A DNA stretch of 64,000 nucleotides from Bacteroidales bacterium UBA6229 (GCA_002440975.1 DJWN01000103.1:1-64000); one strand, 5' to 3'. Positions 53,403 to 63,519 are shown, counted from the stretch's first letter. Notes: a model not told the origin generated them from the letters alone. Numbers and translations are program-made.

Positions 53403-55850
53403 GTGGAAAATTTTCAAGCCTACCAACAAGAAGAAACCATTGACCTGAAAGCATTGTTTTTCAAGTTTACCCGTTTCTGGTATCTTTTTGCCATCTCTAT
53501 TTTTATTGCACTTTTAGTTGCATTCTTGTTTAATAAATATACCAAACCTGTTTATGAGGTAAAAACCTCCGTGCTGGTTAAAGACGACAAAACCAAGATG
53601 GATCCCTCTGCATTGCTGGGCGGACTCGGATTAAGCACACAACAAAACCTGCAAAATGAAATTGGCATTTTAATGTCGTATTCCTTAAGCGATCGTGTTG
53701 TAAAATCATTGGAGTTTGAAGTTTCGTATTTCGAAGAAGATGGTTTTATCAAGAAAGAATTATATCGTAATTCTCCTTTCACGGTAGAAGTTGATTACAA
53801 CAGGGATCAGGCAGTTAATTTGCTTTACAACATTAATCTGAATTCGGATGGAACCTTCTCACTTTCTGCAGAAGGCGAAAACATCAGTCAGTATGATTAC
53901 CTGAAAGGTAAACCACTGGAAGGAGCAAAGGAAAAGGTCAACTATTCGGGCACCTACAAATTTGGTGAATGGATAAATAATGAATTCAACCGTTTTAAGA
54001 TCGTGTTGAACGAAAAGTTTGATGCCGAAACTCACACCAAAACACAATTCAGTTTTACTCTGAATGATTACCAAAGCCTTTTAAGAACACTGCGGGGATT
54101 TACAATTGAGCCGATCAACCGGGAAGCATCCATCCTGGAGATTTCTTTGAAAGGAAATATCAAAGAAAAATCTGCTGATTTTTTGAATAAACTCACTGAA
54201 TTATACTTACACCGCGGGCTCGAAAAGAAAAACCAGATAGCAGATAATACCATCGAATTTATTGACCGACAGCTTATTGACATTCAAGACTCATTAACAC
54301 GAGCCGAAATTGCACTACAGGATTTCCAGACTTCCAACGAGCTGATGAATTTGGATTTCCAATCGCAGCAGGTTTTTGAATATCTCAAAAACTTAGAGCA
54401 ACAAAAGGCCGAGCTGATGGTGAAATCCAAATATTACAAAAGCCTTCAGCAATACATCCAGGTCAACTTAAACGAACTGGACAAACTGGTAGCACCAAGT
54501 GCCATGGGTATTGAAGACCCTTTGCTCAACAGGCTTGTTCAGGAGTTGGTTAATCTTTCATCGCTCAAAGCTGAACAACTTTTAACCACTACCGATAAGC
54601 ATCCAACAGTTGTAAGCATCGAATCGCAGATTGTGAACACCAAACGTACGCTGATCGAAAACATCAACAATATCATTCTAAACTCAGAAATTGCACTGAA
54701 CGATCTTGATCGCAGAATAGGAGAGCTAGAAAAGGAACTCAACAAATTGCCCATTACACAGCGGTTATTGTTAGGCTATCAACGTAAATTTCAGTTAAAC
54801 GATGCTATCTATACTTTTCTGATGCAAAAACGTGCTGAAGCCCAAATTACAAAAGCCAGCAATTTGCCTGATAATGAAATCCTGGATATTGCACAACCAA
54901 CTTTAAGCAGTCAGGTGTTTCCCAAAAAATCACTCAACTATACCATAGCACTTTTATTGGGATTACTTATACCGGTTGGATATATCCTGGGCCGCGATTA
55001 CCTGAACGACAAAATTGTTGACCGCAAAGAAATTGAAAAAATAACAAAGCTTCCGATTGTTGGTCAGGTTTTGCACAACAATAAAGACACTCAGCTTGTT
55101 GTGGCTGATTCGCCAAAATCCTCTATTTCTGAATCCTTCCGTTCGGTAAGAACTAATATTGAATATCTGGTAAAGGGCGAAGAAAAAAGTGTGATATTAG
55201 TAACTGCCGATATGGTGAGTGCCGGTAAAACCTTTGTTTCAATCAACCTGGCAAGCATTTATGCCATGTATGGCAAAAAGACTGTTCTACTTGGCTTCGA
55301 CTTAAGGAAGCCAAAAATCTATCAGGATTTTGGATTGTCGAATACCAATGGTTTGAGTACTTATTTAATCAACAAACACAGCCTTAAAGATATTATTCAG
55401 CCTTCTGGCAGAGTTGATAATTTCGATCTGATCATGGCAGGACCGGTGCCTCCAAATCCAGCCGAATTGATTGCTTCTGATCGTTGTAAAACCTTATTTG
55501 AAGAATTAAGAGAGCAATACGATTATATCATTATCGACACACCTCCGGTTGGCCTTGTAACAGACGCTTTTCTGCTGATGAAACATACGGATGTTAATCT
55601 TTTTATCGTGCGTCAAAACTACACCCACAAGAAGATTTTTGAATCAATCATCAAGGATATTGAAGACAGAAATATCCCGATGAACATCCTTGTAAATGAC
55701 ATCCGCATGGGAGGCGGTTATGGCTATGGTTACGGTTATGGTTACGGTTATGGATACGGATATGGATATGGATATGGTTACGGATATTATACTGATGAAG
55801 GAAAAGATGAGAGGCCGGGCTTCTTCAAACGCCTGTTGAATAAAATATAG
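53403..55850 (+). CDS. Wzc-like polysaccharide co-polymerase/tyrosine kinase
   Basis: An 815-residue inner-membrane protein: TM1 near 24-44, a Wzz domain and periplasmic coiled coil (about 45-500), TM2 near 515-533, and a cytoplasmic BY-kinase domain. Walker A is SAGKTF, Walker A' LGFDLRKP and Walker B IIIDTPPVG. It controls chain length and assembly with the Wza-like channel. The C-terminal tail (about 770-797) is an almost pure Tyr-Gly repeat, in place of the usual Tyr cluster, encoded by a hexanucleotide microsatellite at 55714-55790. Confidence 0.93.
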   Translation: MENFQAYQQEETIDLKALFFKFTRFWYLFAISIFIALLVAFLFNKYTKPVYEVKTSVLVKDDKTKMDPSALLGGLGLSTQQNLQNEIGILMSYSLSDRVVKSLEFEVSYFEEDGFIKKELYRNSPFTVEVDYNRDQAVNLLYNINLNSDGTFSLSAEGENISQYDYLKGKPLEGAKEKVNYSGTYKFGEWINNEFNRFKIVLNEKFDAETHTKTQFSFTLNDYQSLLRTLRGFTIEPINREASILEISLKGNIKEKSADFLNKLTELYLHRGLEKKNQIADNTIEFIDRQLIDIQDSLTRAEIALQDFQTSNELMNLDFQSQQVFEYLKNLEQQKAELMVKSKYYKSLQQYIQVNLNELDKLVAPSAMGIEDPLLNRLVQELVNLSSLKAEQLLTTTDKHPTVVSIESQIVNTKRTLIENINNIILNSEIALNDLDRRIGELEKELNKLPITQRLLLGYQRKFQLNDAIYTFLMQKRAEAQITKASNLPDNEILDIAQPTLSSQVFPKKSLNYTIALLLGLLIPVGYILGRDYLNDKIVDRKEIEKITKLPIVGQVLHNNKDTQLVVADSPKSSISESFRSVRTNIEYLVKGEEKSVILVTADMVSAGKTFVSINLASIYAMYGKKTVLLGFDLRKPKIYQDFGLSNTNGLSTYLINKHSLKDIIQPSGRVDNFDLIMAGPVPPNPAELIASDRCKTLFEELREQYDYIIIDTPPVGLVTDAFLLMKHTDVNLFIVRQNYTHKKIFESIIKDIEDRNIPMNILVNDIRMGGGYGYGYGYGYGYGYGYGYGYGYGYYTDEGKDERPGFFKRLLNKI
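55714..55790 (+). repeat. In-frame GGnTAn microsatellite
   Basis: About twelve units of GG(T/A/C)TA(T/C), each coding Gly-Tyr, in the 3' end of the Wzc-like gene. Units are near-identical, so slippage would add or drop two residues without changing the frame. Confidence 0.9.
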
Positions 55851-55859
55851 CAGCTGGCT

Positions 55860-56402
55860 ATGTCCGACTTACCCAAAAAGTCTGCAAAACAACTCCTGCC
55901 ACAGCATTGGTATGCCATATATACCCGTTCAAAGGCAGAAAAAAAGGTAGAGATAGAGCTTGGTTTCCTTGAAATTGAATCGTACTTGCCGCTCATCACC
56001 AGATACAGGCAGTGGAGCGATCGCAAAAAGAAAGTTGAAGAACCATTATTCAGGTCCTACATTTTTGTTCATATACACGAATCACTGCTTTACACCGTTA
56101 GAAATATACCAAATGTGGCACGCTTTGTTTCGTTCGAAGGTAAGCCAACAATTGTTCCGGATGAACAAATCAAAGCAATCCGTTATTACCTGGATGAACA
56201 GGAAGATCGCGAAGATATAGACACCTCCATCATTCACGAAGGGCAGCTGGTGCGGATCAAACAAGGACAGATGGAAGGATTGATTGGCAGAATGGTGCAT
56301 TATCGTAATAAACACCGACTCATGGTGCAAATAGAAGCTGTTGGTCAGGTCATTGCTTTAAATATCCCAAGATCAAAAGTTGAACCGGTAAAAAATATTT
56401 AG
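55860..56402 (+). CDS. UpxY/NusG-like transcription antiterminator
   Basis: A 180-residue NusG paralogue: an NGN domain (about 14-110, opening HWYAIYTRSKAEKKVEIEL) and a KOW domain (about 125-175, EGQLVRIKQGQMEGLIGR). Bacteroides UpxY proteins bind RNA polymerase and prevent early termination in their own capsule operon. In Bacteroides the gene is usually first in its operon; here it is third, after the Wza- and Wzc-like genes. Confidence 0.9.
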   Translation: MSDLPKKSAKQLLPQHWYAIYTRSKAEKKVEIELGFLEIESYLPLITRYRQWSDRKKKVEEPLFRSYIFVHIHESLLYTVRNIPNVARFVSFEGKPTIVPDEQIKAIRYYLDEQEDREDIDTSIIHEGQLVRIKQGQMEGLIGRMVHYRNKHRLMVQIEAVGQVIALNIPRSKVEPVKNI

Positions 56403-56429
56403 CGGATATGCCAAACACAAAAAAAAATC

Positions 56430-57413
56430 ATGGATGAACTAAAAGATAAACAGGTTTTGGTTACCGGAGGAGCAGGTTTTATTGGCTCCAATCTGATAGA
56501 AGCATTGTTACAACTCGGGGCAAAAGTTAGCTGTCTGGATAATTTTGCTACCGGTCATCGCAAGAATATCGAACCCTTTGTGCAACATCCGGCATTTCGT
56601 TTAATGGAAGGAGATATCCGGGATATGCAAACCTGCCAAAAAGCCTGTGAAAGACAAGAAATTATTTTTCATCAGGCAGCACTGGGATCTGTTCCTCGGT
56701 CTATTAAAGATCCTGCCACAACCAATGCTGTTAATATCTCCGGAAGCCTGAATATGCTGATTGCTGCCCGCGATGCCGGTGCAAAACGTTTTATTTATGC
56801 TGCCAGTTCAAGCACCTATGGCGATTCGGAAAGCCTTCCAAAAGTGGAAGAAAAAATTGGCAGACCGCTTTCACCTTATGCAATCACAAAGTATGTGAAC
56901 GAGCTATACGCTGATGTTTTTGCCCGCACTTATGGATTGGAATCCATTGGTTTAAGATATTTTAATGTATTCGGAAGGCGTCAGGATCCCGAGGGAGCTT
57001 ATGCTGCGGTGATTCCAAAATGGGTCAAACAATTCATGCGCCACGAAGCCATCATCATTAATGGACAAGGAGAATACAGCCGTGATTTCACCTATATTGA
57101 TAATGTAATTCAAGCCAACATCAAAGCTGCTACAACAACCAATCCCGAAGCCGTCAATCAGGTGTATAATGTGGCCTATGGCGACAGAACTACGCTTAAC
57201 GATTTAGCAGTTTGGCTTAGAGAATCACTTGCCGATTACGATCCTGAAATTGCTGCTGTGAAAATTACGCACGGGCCATACCGACAAGGCGATATTCCTC
57301 ATTCACTGGCTTCTATCGAAAAAGGCAGAAGACTGCTGGGATATGATCCGCAGTTTAATCTGAAAGAAGGACTGAAGGAAGCCTGCAAATGGTATTGGGA
57401 AAATCTTTCTTAA
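56430..57413 (+). CDS. UDP-N-acetylglucosamine 4-epimerase (WbpP-like)
   Basis: A 327-residue extended SDR. The NAD-binding motif GGAGFIG is at about 13-19, the catalytic SSSTYG and Y-x3-K (YAITK) near 125-155. SVPRSIKDPATTNAVN is typical of WbpP/TviC-like UDP-HexNAc 4-epimerases. It would supply UDP-GalNAc (or its acid) for the polysaccharide. It is the last gene of the export cluster before tRNA-Ala. Confidence 0.85.
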   Translation: MDELKDKQVLVTGGAGFIGSNLIEALLQLGAKVSCLDNFATGHRKNIEPFVQHPAFRLMEGDIRDMQTCQKACERQEIIFHQAALGSVPRSIKDPATTNAVNISGSLNMLIAARDAGAKRFIYAASSSTYGDSESLPKVEEKIGRPLSPYAITKYVNELYADVFARTYGLESIGLRYFNVFGRRQDPEGAYAAVIPKWVKQFMRHEAIIINGQGEYSRDFTYIDNVIQANIKAATTTNPEAVNQVYNVAYGDRTTLNDLAVWLRESLADYDPEIAAVKITHGPYRQGDIPHSLASIEKGRRLLGYDPQFNLKEGLKEACKWYWENLS

Positions 57414-57468
57414 AACTGATTTAAGCCTGTTAGGTTAAATTTATTTTGAAGAACAAAACAAAAAAATG

Positions 57469-57476
57469 TATTTTTG
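57469..57476 (+). promoter_or_regulatory. -7 box of tRNA-Ala promoter
   Basis: TATTTTTG, 10 nt before the tRNA 5' end. Confidence 0.6.
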
Positions 57477-57486
57477 CAGCCGCATT

Positions 57487-57560
57487 GGGGCATTAGCTCA
57501 GTTGGCTAGAGCGTTTGACTGGCAGTCAAAAGGTCAACGGTTCGATTCCGTTATGCTCCA
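57487..57560 (+). tRNA. tRNA-Ala(GGC)
   Basis: A 74-nt cloverleaf. The acceptor stem GGGGCAT/ATGCTCC has the G3:U70 pair that identifies alanine tRNAs. The anticodon loop CTGGCAG gives anticodon GGC. The T arm is AACGG-TTCGATT-CCGTT. CCA is not encoded. No integrase lies next to it in the window. Confidence 0.95.
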
Positions 57561-57572
57561 CGCAAATTAAAG

Positions 57573-57611
57573 AGGTTACTGGCATTATCGCCTGTAACCT
57601 TTTTCTTTTTC
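57573..57611 (+). terminator. Terminator of tRNA-Ala
   Basis: A stem AGGTTACnGG/CCnGTAACCT (57573-57600) is followed by a T-run. Confidence 0.8.
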
Positions 57612-57706
57612 GCTCTATCGCGAATTGAGCTCACAAAACAAATTCAGGCAAATAGCATCCCAGGTTTCATAAGCAAAGTTGTATCTGATAACTTACAAAT
57701 TCTTCC

Positions 57707-57714
57707 TACTTTTG
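57707..57714 (+). promoter_or_regulatory. -7 box of glucokinase gene
   Basis: TACTTTTG, 14 nt before the start codon at 57729. Confidence 0.5.
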
Positions 57715-57728
57715 AGAAAACTCAAACC

Positions 57729-58463
57729 ATGGAAATTTTAGGGATAGATATTGGCGGCAGCGGCATAAAAGGTGCTGTTGTGAACACTACTGACGGAAGC
57801 CTGATCACCGAGAGACATCGCATAGCAACTCCGCAACCGGCAACGCCTACAGCTGTGGCAACAACAGTGCATGAACTTGTAAATCATTTTTCCTTTACTG
57901 GCCTGATAGGATGTGGATTTCCGGCTCTTATCCGGAATGGTCTGGTACAAACCGCTGCCAATATCGATAAAAGCTGGGTTGATGTTCCTGTGGAAGAATT
58001 GTTTTCAGCTATCACCGGTCAAAAGGTTTTTGTGGTCAATGATGCTGATGCTGCCGGTTTGGCCGAGCTACGGTTTGGTGCCGGGAAAGGTCATGCTGGC
58101 ATGGCGATGATACTTACTATTGGCACCGGTATAGGTTCAGCAATAATTCATCATGATATACTGCTGCCCGGAACAGAATTAGGTCACCTCAAATTTAAAG
58201 GTAAAAGTGCAGAAAAGTACTGCTCTGAGGCAGTCCGTGAACGTGAATCCCTGACATGGGAAGAATGGGGCAAGCGTTTCAATGAATACCTTTTACATCT
58301 GGAGATGCTCTTCTCTCCGGATCTCTTTATTCTGGGCGGAGGTGCCAGCAAAAAATTTGACAAATTCAAATCTCAGCTTACAACCAGTGCAAAGATACTA
58401 CCGGCCAGTTTACAAAATATGGCCGGTATCATAGGAGCTGCCTGCTATGCTGATGATCACTAA
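57729..58463 (+). CDS. ppgK: Polyphosphate glucokinase (ROK family)
   Basis: A 244-residue kinase of the ROK family. The phosphate loop GIDIGGSGIKGAVV opens the protein, DADAAG carries the catalytic Asp, and LTIGTGIGSA follows. Length and the missing ROK zinc cysteines fit polyphosphate--glucose phosphotransferases, which phosphorylate glucose with polyphosphate or ATP. It precedes a GH92 mannosidase by about 100 nt; a shared role in sugar use is possible but not shown. Confidence 0.88.
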   Translation: MEILGIDIGGSGIKGAVVNTTDGSLITERHRIATPQPATPTAVATTVHELVNHFSFTGLIGCGFPALIRNGLVQTAANIDKSWVDVPVEELFSAITGQKVFVVNDADAAGLAELRFGAGKGHAGMAMILTIGTGIGSAIIHHDILLPGTELGHLKFKGKSAEKYCSEAVRERESLTWEEWGKRFNEYLLHLEMLFSPDLFILGGGASKKFDKFKSQLTTSAKILPASLQNMAGIIGAACYADDH

Positions 58464-58565
58464 ATTTTCAAATTCAAGTAAAAATTATTGTCCATTACAC
58501 CCAACAGATCAAAAATCATGTCTTACCATATAAAACTATTTATTAGAGCTTTAAACGCTGAAATA

Positions 58566-60857
58566 ATGAGGTTTAAGTACATCGTTTCATTCTTACTCAC
58601 ACTTGTCCTTTTTACGCAGAACCAGGCACAGAACAAATCTTATCCAATTGATTTTGTAAATCCATTTATCGGAACACAACGCATGGGACATACTTTTCCC
58701 GGAGCTACGGTTCCATTTGGAATGGTACAACTAAGCCCCGACACTGATACGGTAAGCTATGAAAAATCCGGAAAATATAATCCCGATGTTTATGCCTATT
58801 GTGCAGGATATCAATATGATGACCCAACTATCGTGGGCTTTAGCCACACCCATTTCAGCGGAACAGGCCATTCCGATCTGGGTGATATTCTTATTATGCC
58901 GGTTTCGGGAAAGCTTAAACTCAACCCCGGCACAGCCTTAAATCCGGCAAGTGGTTATCGCTCCCGATTTGATCACGCTAACGAAAACGCAGCACCAAAT
59001 TATTATCAGGTAAAACTTCAGGATTACGACATCAATGCCGAGCTCACTGCTTCAACTCGTGTCGGATTTCATCGCTACGCATTTTCTGATACTTCGCAAA
59101 ACTACCTTATCCTGGATTTGATTCACGGTATTTACAACTATGAGGATAAAAATGTTTGGACTTTCGTTCGGGTCGAAAACGACACTTTAATCACAGGATA
59201 TCGTCAAACAAGCGGCTGGGCACGCACAAGAACCGTATATTTTGCAATAGTACTCAGTGCTCCTTTACAAAACTATGGTCATAAAAAATATGACAACTCT
59301 GTTTACAATGGCTTTTATCGAAAATTTGATGAAAGCCAAAACTTTCCGGAAATTGCCGGACAAAAAATCAGGATATGGCTTGAGCCAAAACTGCCTGCCA
59401 ACAAGGAATTACTTGTCAAAGTAGGACTTTCTTCGGTAAGTGCAAAAGCGGCATTGAATAATCTGCAAAGCGAAATACCACACTGGGACTTTGATCGTGT
59501 GGTGCTCGAAGGACAACAAAGCTGGAATCAGGAACTCTCAAAAATACAGGTTGAGACAATCAATGAGGAGGATCAAGTAGTTTTTTATACTGCTTTGTAT
59601 CACAGCTTTTTAAGTCCGATAACCTATATGGATGTAGATGGTCGTTATCGGGGATTAGATCAGGAAATACATCAGGCTGAAGGCTTTACAAATTACACCA
59701 TCTTTTCGTTGTGGGATACTTACAGGGCTCTTCATCCGCTTTTTAACCTGATACAACCTCAGCGAAGCCATGACATGGCCGAATCAATGCTGGCACATTT
59801 TGATCAGAGTGTTCATCCCATGTTGCCGGTTTGGTCGCATTATGCCAACGAAAACTGGTGTATGATTGGCTATCACAGCGTTTCCGTTTTGGCTGATGCC
59901 ATCATAAAAGGGACTTACAAAGGTGATGTAAACCGGGCATTGAACGCAGCAGCTCAAACAGCACAATATCCCTTATACGATGGCTTAAACCACTATATGC
60001 AGCTGGGATATGTTCCGGAGGACAAAAGCAGTAATGCGGTTAGTAAAACCCTGGAATATGCCTATGACGACTGGTGTATCGCACAAATTGCTTCCCAAAC
60101 TGAAAATATTGGCGTTAAACACGAATTTGAAACCCGTTCCGGAAATTTCCTCAATCAGTACAATCCTACAAGTGGATTTATGCATCCTCGCCTGGCTGAT
60201 GGTTCATTCAGGTCTCAGTTTGATCCTTTCGACACGCATGGTCAGGGTTTTATCGAAGGAAACGCGTGGAATTACGGCTTTTACGTTCCGCATCAAATTC
60301 CGGAAATGATTGACTTAATGGGTGGCAAAGCTGCTGTTGATGCCAAGCTCGACAGTCTTTTTACATTAGAACTTTCTGATGACCATATTGCGAAAAATGA
60401 AGACATTACACGTGATGGCATCATTGGTATGTATGTGCATGGAAATGAGCCGGGGCACCATATTCCTTATTTGTTTAACTATACCGATTCACCCGAAAAA
60501 ACCCAGGAGCATGTCAGGATGATTCAAAAAACCATGTACGGCAATGCGCCTGATGGCTTATGTGGTAATGATGATTGTGGGCAAATGTCGGCCTGGTATA
60601 TTTTTAGTGCGCTGGGCTTTTATCCGGTTTGTCCGGGAAGCGATGTGTATGTGATTGGAAGTCCGTCAGTAAAATCAGCTCTTGTGGATTTAGGTAATGG
60701 TAAATTCATTAAAATTATTGCCACAAATCAATCAGAAAAAAATATTTATGTAAAAAAAGTACTGCTGAACGGAAATCCCATTACAGATTTCAAGCTAAGC
60801 CACAAGGCTTTATTGCAGGGAGGCTTACTCGAATTTGAGATGTCAGATAGTCACTAA
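58566..60857 (+). CDS. GH92 alpha-mannosidase, secreted
   Basis: A 763-residue glycoside hydrolase family 92 enzyme. I start at ATG 58566 to give a signal peptide ending NQAQ; the frame is open from a TTG at 58488. Family landmarks: DFVNPFIGTQRMGHTFPGA at the N-terminus, GFSHTHFSGTGHSDLGD, IEGNAWNYGFYVPHQ and GNEPGHHIPYLFN, which holds catalytic-site residues. GH92 enzymes are calcium-dependent exo-alpha-mannosidases acting on N-glycans or mannans. No SusCD pair is seen nearby, so it is not in an obvious polysaccharide-utilisation locus. Confidence 0.94.
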   Translation: MRFKYIVSFLLTLVLFTQNQAQNKSYPIDFVNPFIGTQRMGHTFPGATVPFGMVQLSPDTDTVSYEKSGKYNPDVYAYCAGYQYDDPTIVGFSHTHFSGTGHSDLGDILIMPVSGKLKLNPGTALNPASGYRSRFDHANENAAPNYYQVKLQDYDINAELTASTRVGFHRYAFSDTSQNYLILDLIHGIYNYEDKNVWTFVRVENDTLITGYRQTSGWARTRTVYFAIVLSAPLQNYGHKKYDNSVYNGFYRKFDESQNFPEIAGQKIRIWLEPKLPANKELLVKVGLSSVSAKAALNNLQSEIPHWDFDRVVLEGQQSWNQELSKIQVETINEEDQVVFYTALYHSFLSPITYMDVDGRYRGLDQEIHQAEGFTNYTIFSLWDTYRALHPLFNLIQPQRSHDMAESMLAHFDQSVHPMLPVWSHYANENWCMIGYHSVSVLADAIIKGTYKGDVNRALNAAAQTAQYPLYDGLNHYMQLGYVPEDKSSNAVSKTLEYAYDDWCIAQIASQTENIGVKHEFETRSGNFLNQYNPTSGFMHPRLADGSFRSQFDPFDTHGQGFIEGNAWNYGFYVPHQIPEMIDLMGGKAAVDAKLDSLFTLELSDDHIAKNEDITRDGIIGMYVHGNEPGHHIPYLFNYTDSPEKTQEHVRMIQKTMYGNAPDGLCGNDDCGQMSAWYIFSALGFYPVCPGSDVYVIGSPSVKSALVDLGNGKFIKIIATNQSEKNIYVKKVLLNGNPITDFKLSHKALLQGGLLEFEMSDSH

Positions 60858-60876
60858 AAAACTGAGGCATCAGGTT

Positions 60877-63519
60877 TTAGTAAAACAACACATTTAATTT
60901 TGGCCTTTCCCTTTTGAGTGCTTCAATATCCTTTGCTCTAAGCCTTGTATTATAACATCTTAAATGCTTCAAAGCGGGCAGTTGATCTACCGGACTAAGC
61001 TTTCTTACGCGTGTATTATAAATCGAAACCTCTTCCAGTTTATGAAGATCTGCCAGTGGTTTCAAGGACTTGATCTGAGTTCCGCCGGCATTGACGACTT
61101 TTAGATTTGTTAATCCTTCCAGCGGACTAAGATCACTTACCGGAGTGCTTTCAATATTTAATACTTCAAGCTGCTTCAGACCTGAAAGTGGCTTCAGGTT
61201 TTCAACCGGACTACCAGTAATTTCAATTTGTTTGAGCCATTTTTTATCCGATAGCGGACTCAAATCCGAAATCGCGGAGGCATTTACCTTTAATTTTTCA
61301 AGAAATGAGAGCTTAGTCAAAGGCTGCAAACTCACAAACTCAGCACCCTCAAGCTCTATCTCCTTCAGATCAGCGATCTGCTGCAACTGTTTTGCGTTTG
61401 GATTAACATTTAGCGGCACTTCAGCAGCGAAAACTTCGCGCCAGGCTTCGGGGAGATTACCCCACCACAACTGCAGTTCGCGGGTTTGATAAATCACTAG
61501 AACATCTGGTTGAACGGATTTAAGTTTATTAGCCTGTGAGGCTGCCACCCGGCTCCCGTCTGCATCAACCAGCTTAAGCTGATCGAGCTCGCTAAGTGGT
61601 TCAAGTGATTCAACTCTTGTATTTGAGATATTGAGGGTTTCCAGATTCTTTAAATTCCGCACTGGACCTAAATCAGCCACGCGGGTATCGGATACATCAA
61701 CCGACCGCAAGAGAAACAGATTCGACAAAGGTGACAAGTCTGTTATTTCAGTTCCGGGAAGCCAGAGCTGTTCGAGTAATGAAAGCCTGGCAATTGGATC
61801 AAGCTGCTGAAGATAAGCGTTACCGCTCAGGTTCAGAGTTTTAAGATTCATAATCTGATGCAGTTCTTCTGTTCCCGGATTACTGCTTATTCCACTTTGC
61901 TCTGCCAAAATAGCCCGCCAGTAAATCGGTAGCCCGTTCCACCAATCCTTTAACGCTTCTGTTTCGTAAATCACAAGCACTTGAGGCCTTTCACGCATAA
62001 AACCAATAGCTTGTTCGCTCGTGACCCGGCTGTGATCACAATAGATCTTTGTGAGGTTTGGCAATTCCTTTAAATCCTGAAGCGAGCTGATGTTAGTGTA
62101 GCTTAACTGCAAAATGGATAAAGCCTCTAATTGACTCAAAGCTTTGATGTTTGATACCGGGGTATGATCAAGGTTCAGCAATTGAAGGTTTTGCATCCGG
62201 CTGATGGGCTCAACAGATTCAACAGCTGTATGACTTACATCCAGCAATTGTAAGTTTAGTAGATTACTCAGGGCTTGCAAATCAGTAATATTGGTGCCGG
62301 AAATTCTGAGAGCGGTTAGGCTTGTCAGATCCGAAACAGGTGCTAAATCCTGAATTGAGGTATTAAAACAATACAACTTCTCGAGCTGCCTGAAATAGCG
62401 CATGGTTTCCAAATCCCGAAGTGGTGTTTCGAAAGCATAGAGCTCACGGATATTAACAGAATATTGCAAGGGACTCAGATCGCTAACCTCTGTGCCGCTG
62501 AAATAAATCGCTTGTAATTTGTTTAGGTTTCGCAGAGGTGAGATATCCTGAATAGGCGTATTGCTGAAATTGATCAGCTGCAGGTTGTTGAGTTGGGCAA
62601 GTGGTTTTAGATCGGTGAAATGGGTTTTATATGCAATATTTACCTCTTTCAGATTGGTAAACGAACGCAGCTGTGCATACACAGGCGACAAATCGGCCGG
62701 AATGGTGTCGGGTAGCCATTGTAGAGTGGTGTCGTTCAAAAAAATTACTGTGTCAGGCCGGTGTCCATATAATTGCTCGCGCATTGCCATAGGCAGCGTA
62801 TCCTGATCAACGATCAAAAAACTATCGTTTCGGATCACCGTATAAGGCCTGAGGGCCACATAAGAATCGGCTGTCAGATGCAAAATATCCGTGATGGCAA
62901 GAGTATCATAAACCAGCATATTCTCACCAAAATAATTACGCCATTCATAAGCCATATTGTTCCACCAGTTGCGGAGTTCTTCCTTTTCGTTGAGTTTGGT
63001 AGTATAAAAACTCACTATTTTTAAATCCTTTTTAAAAGGATCGAGATTGATCTCCACAAAGCGTTCGCGACTGCTGCTTACGTGCTGGTTTTGAACTGTG
63101 ATTCCGTCCAGTTGGCGGATCAGCCTGACTTTAAAATAAAGGGCACCTTCCTGATTTGCCAGCTGGTCAATCTGCTGAATGTCGAATTGAAATCTCACCG
63201 ATTTAAAAAAGAAATCCACATCTTTCAGATAGGCCTGAACATCTTTATTAACAAGTGTTTCGCGGTTCTCGTCCAGATCATCTTCTACCTGAACCTCTGA
63301 ATCTCTGAAAATCTTGGCAAAGCTTTGGTTAATCACAATTTCCTTTTCCTGCACAGTGGCTGTTGAATCGCCCAGGAAATTAAGGGTTCCTTCTAAAAAA
63401 TCAACCAATTGCCTGCATTCCGCTTTGTACTGATCAATGTCGGGATCTAATTCCTGAGGCTGGGAAAAACCCGAAATGCTAATAAACATCAGCAGGCTAA
63501 ACAGGGTAAATATTCTCAT
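60877..63519 (-). CDS. Secreted modular leucine-rich-repeat protein
   Basis: An 880-residue protein with a signal peptide (1-19, ending SGFS) and a unique N-terminal domain (about 25-180). It then repeats one architecture three times: a WW-x3-P/A-x2-WR module (tryptophans at 185-186, 526-527, 685-686), a block of 22-residue internalin-like LRRs (288-500, 556-660, 716-860), and an ending like RPQVLVIY (511-518, 670-677, 872-880). No T9SS sorting domain or TM helix is seen at the C-terminus. Protein binding at the periplasm or surface is likely. Its ATG overlaps the stop of the upstream gene (ATGA). Confidence 0.85.
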   Translation of the reverse strand: MRIFTLFSLLMFISISGFSQPQELDPDIDQYKAECRQLVDFLEGTLNFLGDSTATVQEKEIVINQSFAKIFRDSEVQVEDDLDENRETLVNKDVQAYLKDVDFFFKSVRFQFDIQQIDQLANQEGALYFKVRLIRQLDGITVQNQHVSSSRERFVEINLDPFKKDLKIVSFYTTKLNEKEELRNWWNNMAYEWRNYFGENMLVYDTLAITDILHLTADSYVALRPYTVIRNDSFLIVDQDTLPMAMREQLYGHRPDTVIFLNDTTLQWLPDTIPADLSPVYAQLRSFTNLKEVNIAYKTHFTDLKPLAQLNNLQLINFSNTPIQDISPLRNLNKLQAIYFSGTEVSDLSPLQYSVNIRELYAFETPLRDLETMRYFRQLEKLYCFNTSIQDLAPVSDLTSLTALRISGTNITDLQALSNLLNLQLLDVSHTAVESVEPISRMQNLQLLNLDHTPVSNIKALSQLEALSILQLSYTNISSLQDLKELPNLTKIYCDHSRVTSEQAIGFMRERPQVLVIYETEALKDWWNGLPIYWRAILAEQSGISSNPGTEELHQIMNLKTLNLSGNAYLQQLDPIARLSLLEQLWLPGTEITDLSPLSNLFLLRSVDVSDTRVADLGPVRNLKNLETLNISNTRVESLEPLSELDQLKLVDADGSRVAASQANKLKSVQPDVLVIYQTRELQLWWGNLPEAWREVFAAEVPLNVNPNAKQLQQIADLKEIELEGAEFVSLQPLTKLSFLEKLKVNASAISDLSPLSDKKWLKQIEITGSPVENLKPLSGLKQLEVLNIESTPVSDLSPLEGLTNLKVVNAGGTQIKSLKPLADLHKLEEVSIYNTRVRKLSPVDQLPALKHLRCYNTRLRAKDIEALKRERPKLNVLFY

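Noticed and set aside
57487..57728. tRNA-Ala as an integration site for a mobile element
   Set aside because: No integrase and no duplicated tRNA 3' end was seen next to it; neighbours look like ordinary chromosomal genes.
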